Part shown: positions 44,637 through 55,900 of the stretch, piece by piece | Layout of the letters: each line of letters opens with the position of its first letter | Position numbering within the stretch: the stretch's first letter is position 1 | Assembly (NCBI GenBank): GCA_950295325.1 | Contig: OX485806.1 | Location: forward strand, 46,745,169-46,805,168 | Length of the DNA stretch: 60,000 nt | From: Polytrichum commune | Taxonomy: Eukaryota > Streptophyta > Polytrichopsida > Polytrichales > Polytrichaceae | Direction of reading: 5' to 3' | Translations under genes and position numbers: made by a program | The notes under the pieces: generated by a model | The model's input: the letters and a program-made list of their open reading frames with translations, nothing else | What the model was told of the DNA's origin: nothing | Database searches by the model: none

Positions 44637-45191
44637 TCACGCCGTGACGTAGTCCATCGTAAGCTCCTCCCTCGCCTTGGTCTTCAATGTCGTGATCAAG
44701 TATTCGTACGAGGGCGGCAAGCTCTCGAGCAACGTTATGACGGTGTCCTCGTCTCGCACGGGTACCTCCATGCATGCAAGTTGATCCGCAAGTGCCTTCA
44801 CGTGGTTGATGTGATCCAAAACATCTCCTTCTTGCATCTTGCACGTGAAGAACTTGCGGCGGATGAATAGAATGTTGGACAAACTCTTTGTCTCATGGAT
44901 GTTACAAAGAGTTTTCCACGCCTCCGCGGGTTCCTTACAACTCTTGATGTGGGCAAGTTGGTTGTCGGCCAAGTTGAGGCCGATCACGGACATGATCTTC
45001 CTTACACGCTGCTCGTATTCCTTCTTCACCTTCGGATCCGCATTTGAGGGTGGAGCCTCCTCAGATCCATCGATAATGTCCCAAAGATCCATGGAGGCCG
45101 AGAGCATTTCAATCTTAAACTTCCAAAGGTTGAACCTTTCTCCATGGAACTTATCAATGGTTTTGGCACTCTCGCCCTCAAAAGAAGCCAT
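44637..45191 (-). pseudogene. Ty1/copia gag (UBN2-type) N-terminal part
   Basis: A 184-codon ORF starts at 45191 with MASFEGESAKTIDKFHGERF. It contains the typical copia gag core: LWKFKIEMLSASMDLWDIID, EAWKTLCNIHETKSLSNILF, RKFFTCKMQEGDVLDHINHV, LLESLPPSYEYLITTLKT. It ends early at 44637, and the zinc-knuckle part continues in another frame at 44593. The preceding 930 bp to the primer-binding site form the leader with the 100-bp array. Gag builds the virus-like particle. Confidence 0.88.
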
Positions 45192-45337
45192 CTCTCAAAT
45201 GCCTTCACTAGGATCCCTCTCTATTCAAGGATGGTGTAAGAAGCCTAGAATCACTCAATAAATCCTTTTTCCACTCAAAGCTCTCAAGTTGGATCTTCTA
45301 AAAGTCTTACAATGTTAAACTCACCTCAACAAGTGAA

Positions 45338-45937
45338 TGTCCACTCAAATCCTTCTTCATTCAAATAGACTAAAAGAGCACTCAAATCACTCAAAAGAGG
45401 AGTTCCCCACCTCATATGCACCTCAAACTCTCAAGTATGTCCACTCAAATCTTTCTTCACTCAAAGAGACCAAGAGAACACTCAAATCATTCAAAAGAGG
45501 AGTTCCTCACCTTATATGCACCTCAAGCTTTCAAGTATGTCCACTCAAATCTTTCTTCATTCAAAGAGACTAAAATAACACTTAAATCACTCAAAAGAAG
45601 AGTTCCTCACCTCATATGCACCTCAAGCTTTCAAGTATGTCCACTCAAATCTTTCTTCATTCAAAGAGACTAAAAGAACACTTAAATCACTCAAAAGAAG
45701 AGTTCCTCACCTCATATGCACCTCAAGCTTTCAAGTATGTCCACTCAAATCTTTCTTCATTCAAAGAGACTAAAAGAACACTTAAATCACTCAAAAGAAG
45801 AGTTCCTCACCTCATATGCACCTCAAGCTTTCAAGTATGTCCACTCAAATCTTTCTTCATTCAAAGAGACTAAAAGAACACTTAAATCACTCAAAAGAAG
45901 AGTTTCTCACCTCATATGCACCTCAAACTCTCAAATG
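45338..45937 (-). repeat. 100-bp tandem array in the copia 5' leader, six units
   Basis: TGTCCACTCAAATC starts at 45338, 45438, 45538, 45638, 45738 and 45838, an exact 100-bp period. Inner units differ by only a few bases. The array lies between the primer-binding site and gag, so it would be transcribed as untranslated leader. Its short open frames repeat the same peptide and are artefacts of the array. Confidence 0.95.
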
Positions 45938-46124
45938 CATCACATCATATTGTAATGCCTCAAAAATGTATCAAAAAACACAAAAGCAAGTGAGCAAGAA
46001 AAAATTACAACCTCAAGACCTCGAATTTTTCAACCGCTGGTCTATGCCGCACCTCCCGAAGCTCCGGCCGCCACGATCCACCTGCAACAATGATGCACTC
46101 AAATCTCTACTTCCACTAGCATGA

Positions 46125-46138
46125 GTGGGCCCATAACC
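46125..46138 (-). promoter_or_regulatory. Ty1/copia primer-binding site for half initiator tRNA-Met
   Basis: Directly inside the 5' LTR the element strand reads GGTTATGGGCCCAC. Its complement GTGGGCCCATAACC equals the anticodon arm of plant initiator tRNA-Met as I remember it (anticodon CAT). The usual 3'-end complement TGGTATCAGAGC is absent. Drosophila copia is known to prime from an internal fragment of this tRNA, so the same mode is inferred. Confidence 0.7.
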
Positions 46139-46436
46139 TATTGAAGGATCCAATAGGAGTAGAGAAAAGATTGCACAAACATTCACACATACACAAAGGC
46201 ATATGAACAATGCTTGGAGTGAGATAGTTTTCCCCACCCCCGGCCTTGCCTTTTATTCATAAGTTTAGGTTACATTGTGCCGGACAACCCTAACTTTGGC
46301 GGCCAACCCTAACTCGGCCAACCCTAAACTGAGCGTTGACTTCTCGGTTTTCGTTGACTCTTTATTTACCAATGCAACATTTGACCAAGAGCAACATTAA
46401 GGCTTTCTTTCTCCATTCAAAGCCTTTCCTTCTACA
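46139..46436 (-). mobile_element. Ty1/copia 5' LTR
   Basis: A 298-bp LTR running TGTAGAAGG...CCTTCAATA on the element strand, with imperfect inverted termini. It is followed inward by the primer-binding site and outward by the target duplication TACAT (46437-46441). It differs from the 3' LTR by scattered substitutions and by minisatellite copy number. Confidence 0.85.
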
Positions 46437-46441
46437 TACAT

Positions 46442-46985
46442 GTTGTAAAGGGCTTTGCCTCCAAGCTAAATGTGCTATTAGCATTTCTCCCCCACTGAAG
46501 GAGATTGATGTCCTCATCAATGCCTACGCTTCATTTTACTGGAACCTCTAGCCCTACACATCTTTGTAATTTTTTTTCATTTAGGCTTCCTATGCTTGAG
46601 GATGCCTTCTTACCTCATGTTCTAAATGACCTCCAACAAGGTTGGAACAAGGTTGGGAGGTGGCTTAATCACTTGCTTGCGATCGACCCACAAGGTATTT
46701 TCCTTAAATGGTTTTTGTGATGAGACATGGAATGTTGGATGTACTTTGATTTTGGGCAGTAACTCCAACTTATACATGTCTTTGAACACTCGACCACAAT
46801 GGAAAACCGAGCTCCAATTTTGAACAAGATTTTTGGAGTGAGGCCTTCGAGAAAGATGAAGTTGTTCACATTCAACAACACCTTTCCGGCCCACCTCATA
46901 CTCCACATTGCGTCCTCCAACATTAACTTACTATTTGTAGCAGTTTTGGATATTCCCCACCATCAACTTGGTCATCTCCAAGCAC
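46442..46985 (-). pseudogene. Chromovirus 3' region and integrase C-terminus, right of copia
   Basis: This continues the inverted chromovirus interrupted by copia. First comes the noncoding stretch matching 21740-21835 in reverse, then minus-strand pol remnants in two frames. One reads KVLLNVNNFIFLEGLTPKIL; the other reads VFKDMYKLELLPKIKVHPTF and HVSSQKPFKENTLWVDRKQV. These are gypsy integrase C-terminal motifs. Most of pol and the 5' LTR are missing beyond about 46985. Confidence 0.8.
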
Positions 46986-47009
46986 CAGAATGAGAATACG
47001 ATAGAATGA

Positions 47010-47320
47010 CGGGGATTTATGACTAAAAATAATAATAAAGTGCACTGATGACTAGTATTATTTTTAGTCCTCAACATGGTTCTATTGGACCAGTCGCTCC
47101 AGATAAAATGACTACGGTCATATCGACCATTTTTGTTCTCCATGGTACATTCCCCATGGACTTTTGGGACCTCATTTTGCGTTGCCCCTCAGTCATTTGT
47201 CATTTCTCACTATATTTAGTCATACACGTGTGATTATATATAGCCACATCTACTCATGTCTTTTGATTGGAAGTAGTTATCACTACATGACTGGAATTAG
47301 TCACGTTCTGTATTTTCATG
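47010..47320. repeat. TGACTA/TAGTCA motif cluster (left), possible DNA-transposon subterminal region
   Basis: GGGGATTTATGACTAAAAAT at about 47010 begins a stretch with repeated TGACTA, TTTAGTC and AGTCA words in both orientations. Such clusters resemble the subterminal repeats of plant DNA transposons. A matching cluster lies at 51345-51492. No terminal inverted repeat pair could be confirmed. Confidence 0.4.
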
Positions 47321-47941
47321 ACTACATGTTCTTTCCTACCAATGTCGATTTGTCAAGTGCATTCGTTCAACAACATGCAAGTAAACATTTGATTTTAGAA
47401 ATCAATATATGGAAACATTCTTTGCTTGAGAAGTTTACATTTTTTGTGTTGCCGCCTTATTATTTCCGACATTCGTCACTTACCTCGGCATCTCACCCCT
47501 TTACAACATTTCTGTTTGGCCCTTGTGTTGTGCAATTTATGTCCTTGGCCTCTTCTGCTACCCTACACTTTGCCTGCTTCTCGCGGGCCTCATCTAAGTA
47601 CCACCAGCACTTCAAAGCTTCTCTACTTCTGAGATGCACGCTTTTTTTTTTGCGGACTTATCGATTTCCATTTGCCCACTACTATTTTCCATACCCAACC
47701 TCTATTTTTACAATGACAAATTTTTCATTGTGGCCCACATATTTTGCAATAATGCTCCATAATGAATATCAATAGTCATACAATTCCCACACACAACTAT
47801 TATGAGTCACAATCTTCACAAACATGATTACTCCAACTCATTCAATTCTCACGTGTCAATACGTATATCCATGCTAATACAATTGCAGAAATTCCCACAT
47901 TTTTTTTCCATGTTTTCGTGCTCCTCGTGCCATTTTTATCC
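47321..47941. other. Unassigned sequence between motif cluster and solo LTR
   Basis: A 203-codon plus-strand ORF (47164-47775) is Phe/Ser/His-rich by composition and shows no domain. I treat it as chance. The stretch ends with the TATCC target duplication at 47937-47941. Confidence 0.35.
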
Positions 47942-49817
47942 TATCAGCCTTAAACCCCCACCCTTGTGTGTCGTAATCCGGGTGAGAGCCTATGGCTCAC
48001 ATGCACTCACTTAATTTCCTTGGCCTTGAAGTCCAATTCTCAATGCTTTCCAACTTTACCATTGAACACACAACCTTTATTAAAACATCACATGGCCTCA
48101 GTATTGAGAAATACTTTCTACCCTTGTGATCAGTGCAAGGAAATCAATTGTCAAATCTCCACCACACCACTACCAAAATCCTAAACCCTACCACAACTGA
48201 CTATCCAAATCTTTGGGTCAATACCAACACCAAGTCACACACTAGGTGAGGCTCATTCCTTCCAAACTTCAAGCTAACTAATTAATTCACTACTCAATGT
48301 CAAAGTCCTACTTAGCGCTACTTCACCTAGTATTATTAATCCATTAGTAGGGGCACTGATTAATCACTTGCATACTCCGAGCCATCTCACCACTCTCCCG
48401 CAACGCTGGTCTGCATTGTCAACTGAATTAGTTCTTTTGTTAAGCTCCTTACTGGTTATTGTGTGTAAGAAACGTCATGCAACCCCAGCTCTTCAGTTGG
48501 CACTGGGTGCCTCAATCTACCGGCCAGGAAGCTTCACTCCCTGGCTATCTAATTGCAGTAGTAGTAACCAACCAGGTTCCCAGCCAGTTCTAGAGTAGTC
48601 GCCTCATTTAGTTGCTCAATCCTCATTGCCCTGCGCCCTGAAAGCTCTCCCACTTCAGATGCCTCAGTCGTCTTCCTTCGGCCACCCAAGCTCAATTCTA
48701 TGTTGCCTCCTCCTCAAGCCTCCTCGGTGACACCGTGTTGGTCTGACCAGCACGATTGTAAGTCCCTTCCGCATTCATGCTCTGGAATTCTCAACACCGC
48801 ATGAAAAGAAACCAACATTCCTCCTGAACACCTAGCATTCATGCTGCTCTCGCCGGTCGGCATTCAGATGGTTTTGTCACACCGCCACCTCCAATCCTCT
48901 CGCATTCCTTGACTCTCCCCTAAATGGCAGTGGAACCAGCCGTGATCCTTGCAACCTCAGTATTCAACGGACAGAGCGTTCAGTAGCACCGCAATGCTGC
49001 CAGGTCCTAGCCAGGATTCACCTTTGGATTCGGCATGTCGTTGTCCAAATGCCTCTCCTTCTTCAGTCCCTTGACGCTCAGCGTCCCTCCCTCACTGGGC
49101 GAGCAACCACTTCCAGTTTGCACATCTTTGCAGCTTCCCCTTTATGTGCAATCGGCCATCATGGTTACTTCTTCTACCGCCGCAACCAGTTCAATGGCCG
49201 CTTGTGTCACTGGCCATATAATTCTTGCTTGTGACTGCGGCTCATTCAGCTGCTAGGAGCTAACTCTGAATCAGAACCCCAATGTCCATTCGAGCTACAC
49301 CCATGCCCAAAAATCCCCGCAGGGCTTCGCCGCCCGACAGGCTCCCTTCTTCGCCATATCCAGAGTGCCTGCCTCTGTCAAAACCAAACCCCCTTGCCCA
49401 AACCCCTCCGGTGCCGCCTCTCCTCCTCCCGGAAATCTCTAGGTTCTCGGTGAGGCCGGGAGCCCTCCTTCATCTCCAGACGGAGGCAACCCACACTGGC
49501 CGTGAACACACCCTAAAATAAACAATTCCTAAGCCTAAAACAACCCATATCTCAACTCAAAACCAACCATAATTCAAGTCAAAATCACTCAAGGTCAAAT
49601 GCTAACTAGAACTTTACTAACTTGTTCTTTATTTATCTTTTCAATTTGAATGCCTCGATCCTACACTTAACTCAACTAAATCCAACAATTAAAATCACGT
49701 CCAAATTCTAATGCCTCACGTTTGTTATCACTTTGACAACACAGGTAACCACAACACTGAGGTCTTCTATAATTTTTTGGTCTTAAGAACACATGTGGGC
49801 ACCATATTGGGCTCACA
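47942..49817 (+). mobile_element. Solo LTR with TATCC target duplication, same family as 12200-13770
   Basis: It starts TATCAGCCTTAAACCCCCAC (first G changed to A) and ends GGGCTCACA. It is flanked exactly by TATCC at 47937-47941 and 49818-49822. Terminal sequences match those of 12200-13770. The interior is more diverged and again C-rich in its 3' half. The ORFs inside lack support. Confidence 0.8.
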
Positions 49818-51172
49818 TATCCCACCCCCTCTCTTATCATAGTGTCCACAATTACCTCGTTGTCCTTAAATTCCTGTTGCACACACTCATTGTGTGGCTC
49901 TACAAGAGTATTATCCTTTACTGGGTTTTTCGCATACTGTTCCAAAGCTTTCCTTTCTGGTTCCTCGATTATCCACCCTTCCAATGTTCAGAGCGACTAT
50001 TATCAACTTCATGCTGTCTTGTAACCCGTCCATCCATTTGAGCAGATACCGATCCTCGCCCATATTGGATATGTCGCTCAATGGAGAACCGTGGTTTATT
50101 TTGCCTCCTCCACGGAAGACATCGGACATGTGACTCCTCTCTGCCCTTCGTGTTGCATCACCCGCTGTAATTGCAACTCTATAGACATGAATTTTTTTTA
50201 GACTCTCAACTCTGTAGACATTAGTATCCATTACATAGTGGTACAACATGACGTACTACTAAATCCACCAAAATTCAAGAGTTTCATACTTACAAAGTAT
50301 GTTGTAATGTCATCTTCATCGCGACCTACAACTGAAGGTTTTTTTACATGTACTCGGTTTTCCATTAACCTCTCCACCTTTTTTAGCTTACAATTATATG
50401 ATATTAGCTTTGACAAATTACCTAATGATCTTGGCGGATATATTTCGGCTTACTCTTACCTACTTGCAACGCTTTCGTCAATTGTTACCGCTTGATTTTT
50501 ATTTGTTTTTTCATCGTTGCATGAAATGCCTCCTCTATGACTCGTCCCATTCTTCTTTCATATTCAAATGTGTTGTCTACACGTTGTTTTATGTTTAATA
50601 ATGTTGAAGTCTTATATGCGTTGTAATGATCCTTACTAAAATCTACATCCTGAGAGTGTCCTCTCAAGCACGTCAACCACAACAATCGATTTTGTCTACA
50701 TGGATTTTCCTTCATGTCTACCTCAACGGTTAACCTCTTCCTATCTCGTCCTGCTGCTACTTAGATATCTTCCGCCTCTGGCGCTGTTGCTTGGATGCAT
50801 AGCTCCGCAATGGCACATCCCTCTATACAAATGTACTTGCGGATGATTGACCATGTTATGTACTTGGTGTTCGCAAAAGCGCATGCTTTGCAGTTAGAAT
50901 CTCCACCTCCAACTCCGCTATTTGCACGTATAATGGCTTGCATTGCCCTCACCTCCATCACTGTCGGCATTGCCTTCAAGGTTGTCGATATTCGAGGACG
51001 GAACAACAAGGTTGTCAACGTCCACATCCTTTTCATAGTAGTCGTGGTTGGTGCCATTGTCCTGGTTTGTCTCATGCGACATTCTCATATGTTTCTGTGC
51101 ATCGTTCCTACTCACTATCAAGGAAGGGGGCTTTGGTGTCTTGAACCTAGAATGGGCTGCAGGGTCCGACAT
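49818..51172 (-). pseudogene. Unrecognised minus-strand coding remnant, possibly multi-exon
   Basis: A series of minus-strand open segments may belong to one decayed gene. They are 51172-50918 (MSDPAAHSRFKTPKPPSLIV, acidic, Asn/Asp-rich), 50715-50485 (RQNRLLWLTCLRGHSQDVDF, Arg/Glu-rich helical end), 50416-50231 and 50249-49911 (HMSDVFRGGGKINHGSPL, KWMDGLQDSMKLI). The last continues one frame over at 49984 (MEGWIIEEPERKALEQYAKN to DTMIREGVG). In the sequence before the solo LTR insertion this last frame would end at TAA immediately after REGVG. No family is recognised. Position between two TAGTCA clusters suggests a transposon-encoded protein, which is inference. Confidence 0.3.
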
Positions 51173-51344
51173 AGATCCTCTTCTTCTCTCCCATATTCAA
51201 GGCTCTTACAAAACATCATATCTATATGGCGAAGATAGTTGCAGTTGGACATATGTTACATAGTAAGGATTACACTGAAATGTATTGTAAAAAAGTCTGA
51301 CTAGTCCTAACTATATACTCTACATTTATCACTGCTGCTAGTCA

Positions 51345-51492
51345 CATCATCAGAGACAATGACTACTGCTAGTCACATCAGTGGGAATGACTATTATTAG
51401 TCACATCTTTGGTGAAAATGACTATTGCTAGTCACGTTATAAAAAAATGACTATTGGTAGTCACACCATGAAAGAAAATGACTACTCTTAGA
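51345..51492. repeat. Array of TGACTA-N4-TAGTCAC palindromes (right)
   Basis: Five successive near-palindromes such as TGACTACTGCTAGTCAC are spaced about 28-35 bp apart, each an inverted repeat of TGACTA around four bases. This pattern is unlike the flanks and pairs with the cluster at 47010-47320. It is a likely protein-binding array at the end of a DNA transposon. Confidence 0.6.
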
Positions 51493-51824
51493 GACATGGT
51501 CCACTGAATTGAAATTGCACCTTTGATGCGGGTCGGGACCGCTGTGTGTTTGTTGCTAGACTTTGTCCTCTTATTGGTTCCTCTTTGCTTTGGCAATGGA
51601 TTTAGTCACACGACTCCTGGCAAGAGTTTTGCACTGCGATTAGGAAGCCTCGCGATAGGATGTTCGCCCTTTCCTACGCGGTAAAATGAGGTTGCTAGAG
51701 TCCTCAAACATGTTAGACAATAGCCTTGCCATGCAGTCCAAAACAACACTTGATGTCTACGACATTCTAGTAATTCTTTGCTCTTCATCTAGAAGAATGC
51801 CCTTCTTTCAAACGGGAAAAGATA
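51493..51824. other. Unassigned sequence
   Basis: Nothing recognisable; a 60-codon minus-strand ORF at 51606-51788 has no support. Confidence 0.35.
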
Positions 51825-52457
51825 TTGGACGCCAAACTTGGTGCCCTGGAGGAGAAGTTTAAGAATTTGGCGTCATCTGGCCACATTTTGGAACCACCGA
51901 CTCCATCTGTAGCAAAGCCTAATTCATCTACTCTAGATTCGAGGAAGGTGGTGAATTTCGCAACTGTAACACATGCTCAATCTGTATCACGAGCCACACC
52001 TTCAACCACAAGGGAGCCTGTAGGGACCTTATGGGCTCGGGACAATGGTCCCGTGAATTAGATTGGTCAAGCACGTTTACCAATGTTTTTTGGATTAGCA
52101 AATGTTATCCAATCTATTAGTGCTCAAAATTTGATCATGGAGGCTTTGAGTCCGGCGACCCACATGGTGCACACATTGACATCCAAGGTATTGCACACAC
52201 CTTTGTTTACAACAATGGAGTGGTCGTCACCCGACATCCAACCGACTAAGGTTTTCCACCTAGCAGGTAGGATTTTGGAAGGCAAGGCATGTTTGTCTTC
52301 TCTCATTATGGTTGAAATCACAACACACCTTCTTGCCATTGAGGATTCCAAGGAAACGGCCAAACAACAAGCAAGACTTGTGGCGGAGGCCATTGCGTCT
52401 TCTGATACACACACCTCAGATGACAGGAGCCCGACTACATCTTATGAGTCATCATAA
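51825..52457 (+). pseudogene. Unrecognised ORFs, possible retroelement remnant
   Basis: Two consecutive plus-strand ORFs (51825-52061 and 52083-52457). The first has a short helical start (MDAKLGALEEKFKNL) and a Ser/Thr/Pro-rich body. The second has LTSKVLHTPLFTTMEWSSPD and a helical Ala/Glu/Gln-rich end (ETAKQQARLVAEAIASS). I do not recognise either. A gypsy integrase fragment follows in the same orientation, so they could be decayed parts of the same element. Confidence 0.3.
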
Positions 52458-52539
52458 TCCGTGGGAGCAGCTTATTTGTCTGATGTAATTGGTTTAGGGT
52501 ATTGTCCCTAGAACGGATCAGAGGGCCTTTTTGGTGCAA

Positions 52540-52903
52540 CAAATGCACAAGGAACTTGACCATTTGATATATGCAAAATACATTTGATGTTGCATGGCCA
52601 ATATTGGTGGACTGGCATGTATCAATAAGTAGCTGCTTATGTTGGAAGGTGTGAAGTTTGTAATCGAGTCGGATCTAGCTTCAACACCTTCTCACCTCAA
52701 TTACAACCCTTACCTATAATGGAATTAGACGACCGTTGGTCACCGGACTTTGCAAGACCGTTGGTTGTCACAACACGTGGAATAAAGTACGTGTTGGTGA
52801 TGGTGGAGAATTTTTGCAAGTAGATTGAGCTTGTCGCTCTACCCCAATATTCTACAAAGTTGGCCACGGTAGATTTTTTGGATCGTTTGTTGGCACGTTT
52901 TGG
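52540..52903 (+). pseudogene. Ty3/gypsy integrase N-terminal fragment
   Basis: A broken plus-strand frame reads the zinc-binding region WWTGMYQ-stop-VAAYVGRCEVCNRVGS, then LPIMELDDRWSPDFARPLVV, KYVLVMVENFCK, and ATVDFLDRLLARFGA. This matches the integrase zinc finger and the first part of the DDE core, with Asp in DRWSPDF in place of the usual W-x-x-D. It ends abruptly where copy C begins. Confidence 0.7.
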
Positions 52904-55900
52904 AGCGAACACCAACATATCCGGATTGGCGTTTTTGAGTGCCTAATCCGGTTTTGTCCGGATGACCTTAGTATCGTCCAGGGATTCTCTGAAGTGTAGG
53001 AGGTCTAGAACGCTCTGTACCTGCTTATTTTCTCTTCCTTAGCCAAATTTCCGGAAACCCTGATTTCCGGATTTTTGGTCTTTGGGACACTCTTCTTTTT
53101 CTTTCGGAGTGTGCCTTTCCGGATCGTATCTCTAAGTTCTAATTATAATGCTTACCCCCTCCTCTACATCTACCCTTTAGAATAGGTGGTTTCTTCCGGT
53201 GAAGACATCCCTTATAAGATTAGAATCCGGAAACTCCCTCACAATCAATCTGGATTGATCAGATTTGTCTTGACAGGTCACACAGAGAGATCCGGATTAT
53301 TTCTTAGGACCACAATGACCAGAGGAGTCCGAATTCCAACCAGAGATCTAACTCGATGGGATAAGTGGATGACCCGTACCACTTTCCGGATTGTCCCGTC
53401 CACCGGCGTTGAGACCTCTTCGGAAGATCAGATTGGCGCAATTCCGGATCCCTTCCGGTCCTTTGCCCAATCCTCCCCATGGCTATCTCATCTAGACGTT
53501 ATCCAGACCTCCGGAACAATGAGGTTCCCTTCCCACTACACTCCGGAGATGGCCTCCACCCCAGAACCCTAACTGTTCCGGTCCTTCTCTTCTCCTTCCG
53601 ACGGATCAGTCCGGTTACCTCTACCTTGGATTCTGCTCAATCTGAGATAACTGGGCGATCCGTACCACTTTCTGGATTGATCCGTCTAAGGGCGGTGGGA
53701 TCTCTTCAGAAGATCAGATTGGCGTAAGTCCGGATCCCTTCCGGATTTCACCCAATCCTCCCAGCGGCTATCCCACCTAGACGTTACTCAACCATCCGGG
53801 TCAGTGAGGTTTCCCTCCCACTACACAGAGAGAGGATCTACAAGGCAATAACTAGATTGGATCCGGATTTCCTCTCCCATGTCCTATCCGTAACTCCTAC
53901 CCCTCATGCTCTCCCTCCTCCGCTAACGATCTCCGGATCATTCATACAAACATCAATCAAGGAAAGTCAAAGAGTGAGAAAAAACAAAGAATTTATTAGA
54001 GTAGGAGCAATCAAAATACAACAATGGAGAAGGAACCCTTCCCCAACTCCTTATTCAGCCTTAAATAGAGGCCCAAAATCCCTAACCAAAGGGCGGCGGC
54101 CCAGGCGGCCGCCCCCAAGGAAAACCTAAGTACACCCGTTCTCCCGGATTTCCCGGATCAAGATCCGGATTTTCTGCTAACACACCCAAGGGAGAATTTC
54201 ATTCCTCATCTTCACAAACTCCTAAGTCCTACCTTCCTACCTCTATTCTACCTAACTAATCTAGCCGCCCTTCTAAGCTAAGAAGAGCGGTGCTTCTTCT
54301 CAGCCGATCCCTCCTTCGAATGGCTGCCTAGTCCACTGACGGCGGATGAGCCGCCTCCCGGCGACGCCTTCTGCAACCGCGTGAGCATCCTCCTCATGTT
54401 CGGAGAAGGGGCAATCTCATCCTCCGAGTCCGCGGTTCTCTCGGTCCGCGGTGTTCCGGTCCCTGGGGTTCCGGAAACTGTACTCCCCTTCCGAATGCTC
54501 CGGACCGGAGAAGGATCGCTTCCGGTACGCTGTTCCGGATTCTACCCGCCCAAGATCGAAGCAGTCCGCGGATCCCTGTTGGAGGCCGCTCTTGACGGTG
54601 GCGGAGGGAATGGACTAACCATTTGGCAGTCCGGAGGAGAGGACGGTGAGGCTTGAGTCATAGGGGTTTTACCCCTACTCAGAGTTGCCTCCTGATCCGA
54701 AGTTTGGTGCCGAATTGGCGTCCTAGCCCTATCCGGAGTCCGGGACCGATCCGAGGTCCGCGGAACAAGGGACTGGCCTCGTCCGGATCGAACGGACCCT
54801 GTGCTCTTCCTCCTCACCTGGGGAGAGCGGACCCTTTCCGGAGCCCCTCTGGAATTACCAGGCCGAGAGCCGCCTCCCTGCTGGCTGGGTCCTGCAGACG
54901 TCGGCGGATTCTGAACCAGGGCCAGTTCACCAACCACCTCATACAGGGTTCCGGTTGGTGATCTCGGCGGACCCGGATAGAGTACCCGCCGGGGTGTTCC
55001 GCTTGGCGGAACCACCTTCTAGATTTCCGCCAGGAGATCCTTCATCGTCCGTGAATACTTCACGAGGATGGGGAGGGTCTGCCTGGCGGAAGCGGGTTCT
55101 CCGGACTCCATCATCCGGTCGTAGAGATGCGCCTTGTTGACGATCTCCGCCGGATGCCCCACCAACTACCGGATCCGACTGAAGACCACTACCTGCTCCG
55201 CGTGGTACTTCCGGATATCCTCGCTCTTCTGACTCAACTCCTGAGTCATGGCCGCCACCTGCGCGGTGAGATGAGCATTCTCCGTCTTTGCCTGCTCAAG
55301 CTCCTTCCTGTCCGCCCTCTTTGCCAATTCTTGGAGAATATTTCCAGGTCCGCAGTCGTCCAAAGCTTGATTCGCTCCCCGGACGATGTGTTCCAGCCGG
55401 TAATTTTGGTTCTGCACGTGCTCCAACCCCTCCTGGACCCGATTGAAGGGGTTTTCCGGAAAGTCCCAAAGCGGAGAGATCCACATTCCGCCAGGTGGTC
55501 TCCGGGCTGGGTCCGGGTTCCGGATGATGATGAGGGGGAGGAGAGACTGGCCTCTGGTGGGTCGACGGCGGGCTTCCGGGTGAGGAGGGAGGTGCTTCCG
55601 GAATGATTGGGTCGCTGGAAGTCTCCGTCTCGAGGTCTCCGGCTTCCGGGTGGAGCTTGTAGGTGACCTCGTCCGCCGCTATCGTTAGCAGGTCCTCCTC
55701 CTCGGCCGTGATGCAGTCGAAATGCTGGTAGAAATGAAGAATGAAGGGGGAGAAGAAGGAGGGTTTCCGGCCAATATGGGGGAGGGCCCGCCCTACTATT
55801 TCCTGGATAATCAGCCCCCAGTTCACGGGTCGGACTTCGGACATAGCACCGAACAGGGTGTTAGCCATGATAAGGCTAAATCCAATTCGGCTTGTCCGGG

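Noticed and set aside
45338-45937. CRISPR-like regular array
   Set aside because: The whole 100-bp unit repeats with no unique spacers, and the context is a plant retroelement. It is an ordinary tandem repeat.
45337-46124. Overlapping ORFs encoding the same repeated peptide (MHLKLSSMSTQIFLHSK...)
   Set aside because: They are translations of the 100-bp tandem array in the copia leader on the antisense strand. The frame persistence follows from the repeat, not from coding selection.
46121-46140. Fragment of an initiator tRNA-Met gene
   Set aside because: Only the anticodon-arm segment is present, directly next to the copia LTR in antisense. It is best explained as the primer-binding site, not a tRNA gene.
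47164-47775. 203-codon plus-strand ORF rich in Phe, His and Ser
   Set aside because: It overlaps the TAGTCA motif cluster and AT/C-rich sequence, has no recognisable domain, and its composition looks like translated noncoding DNA.
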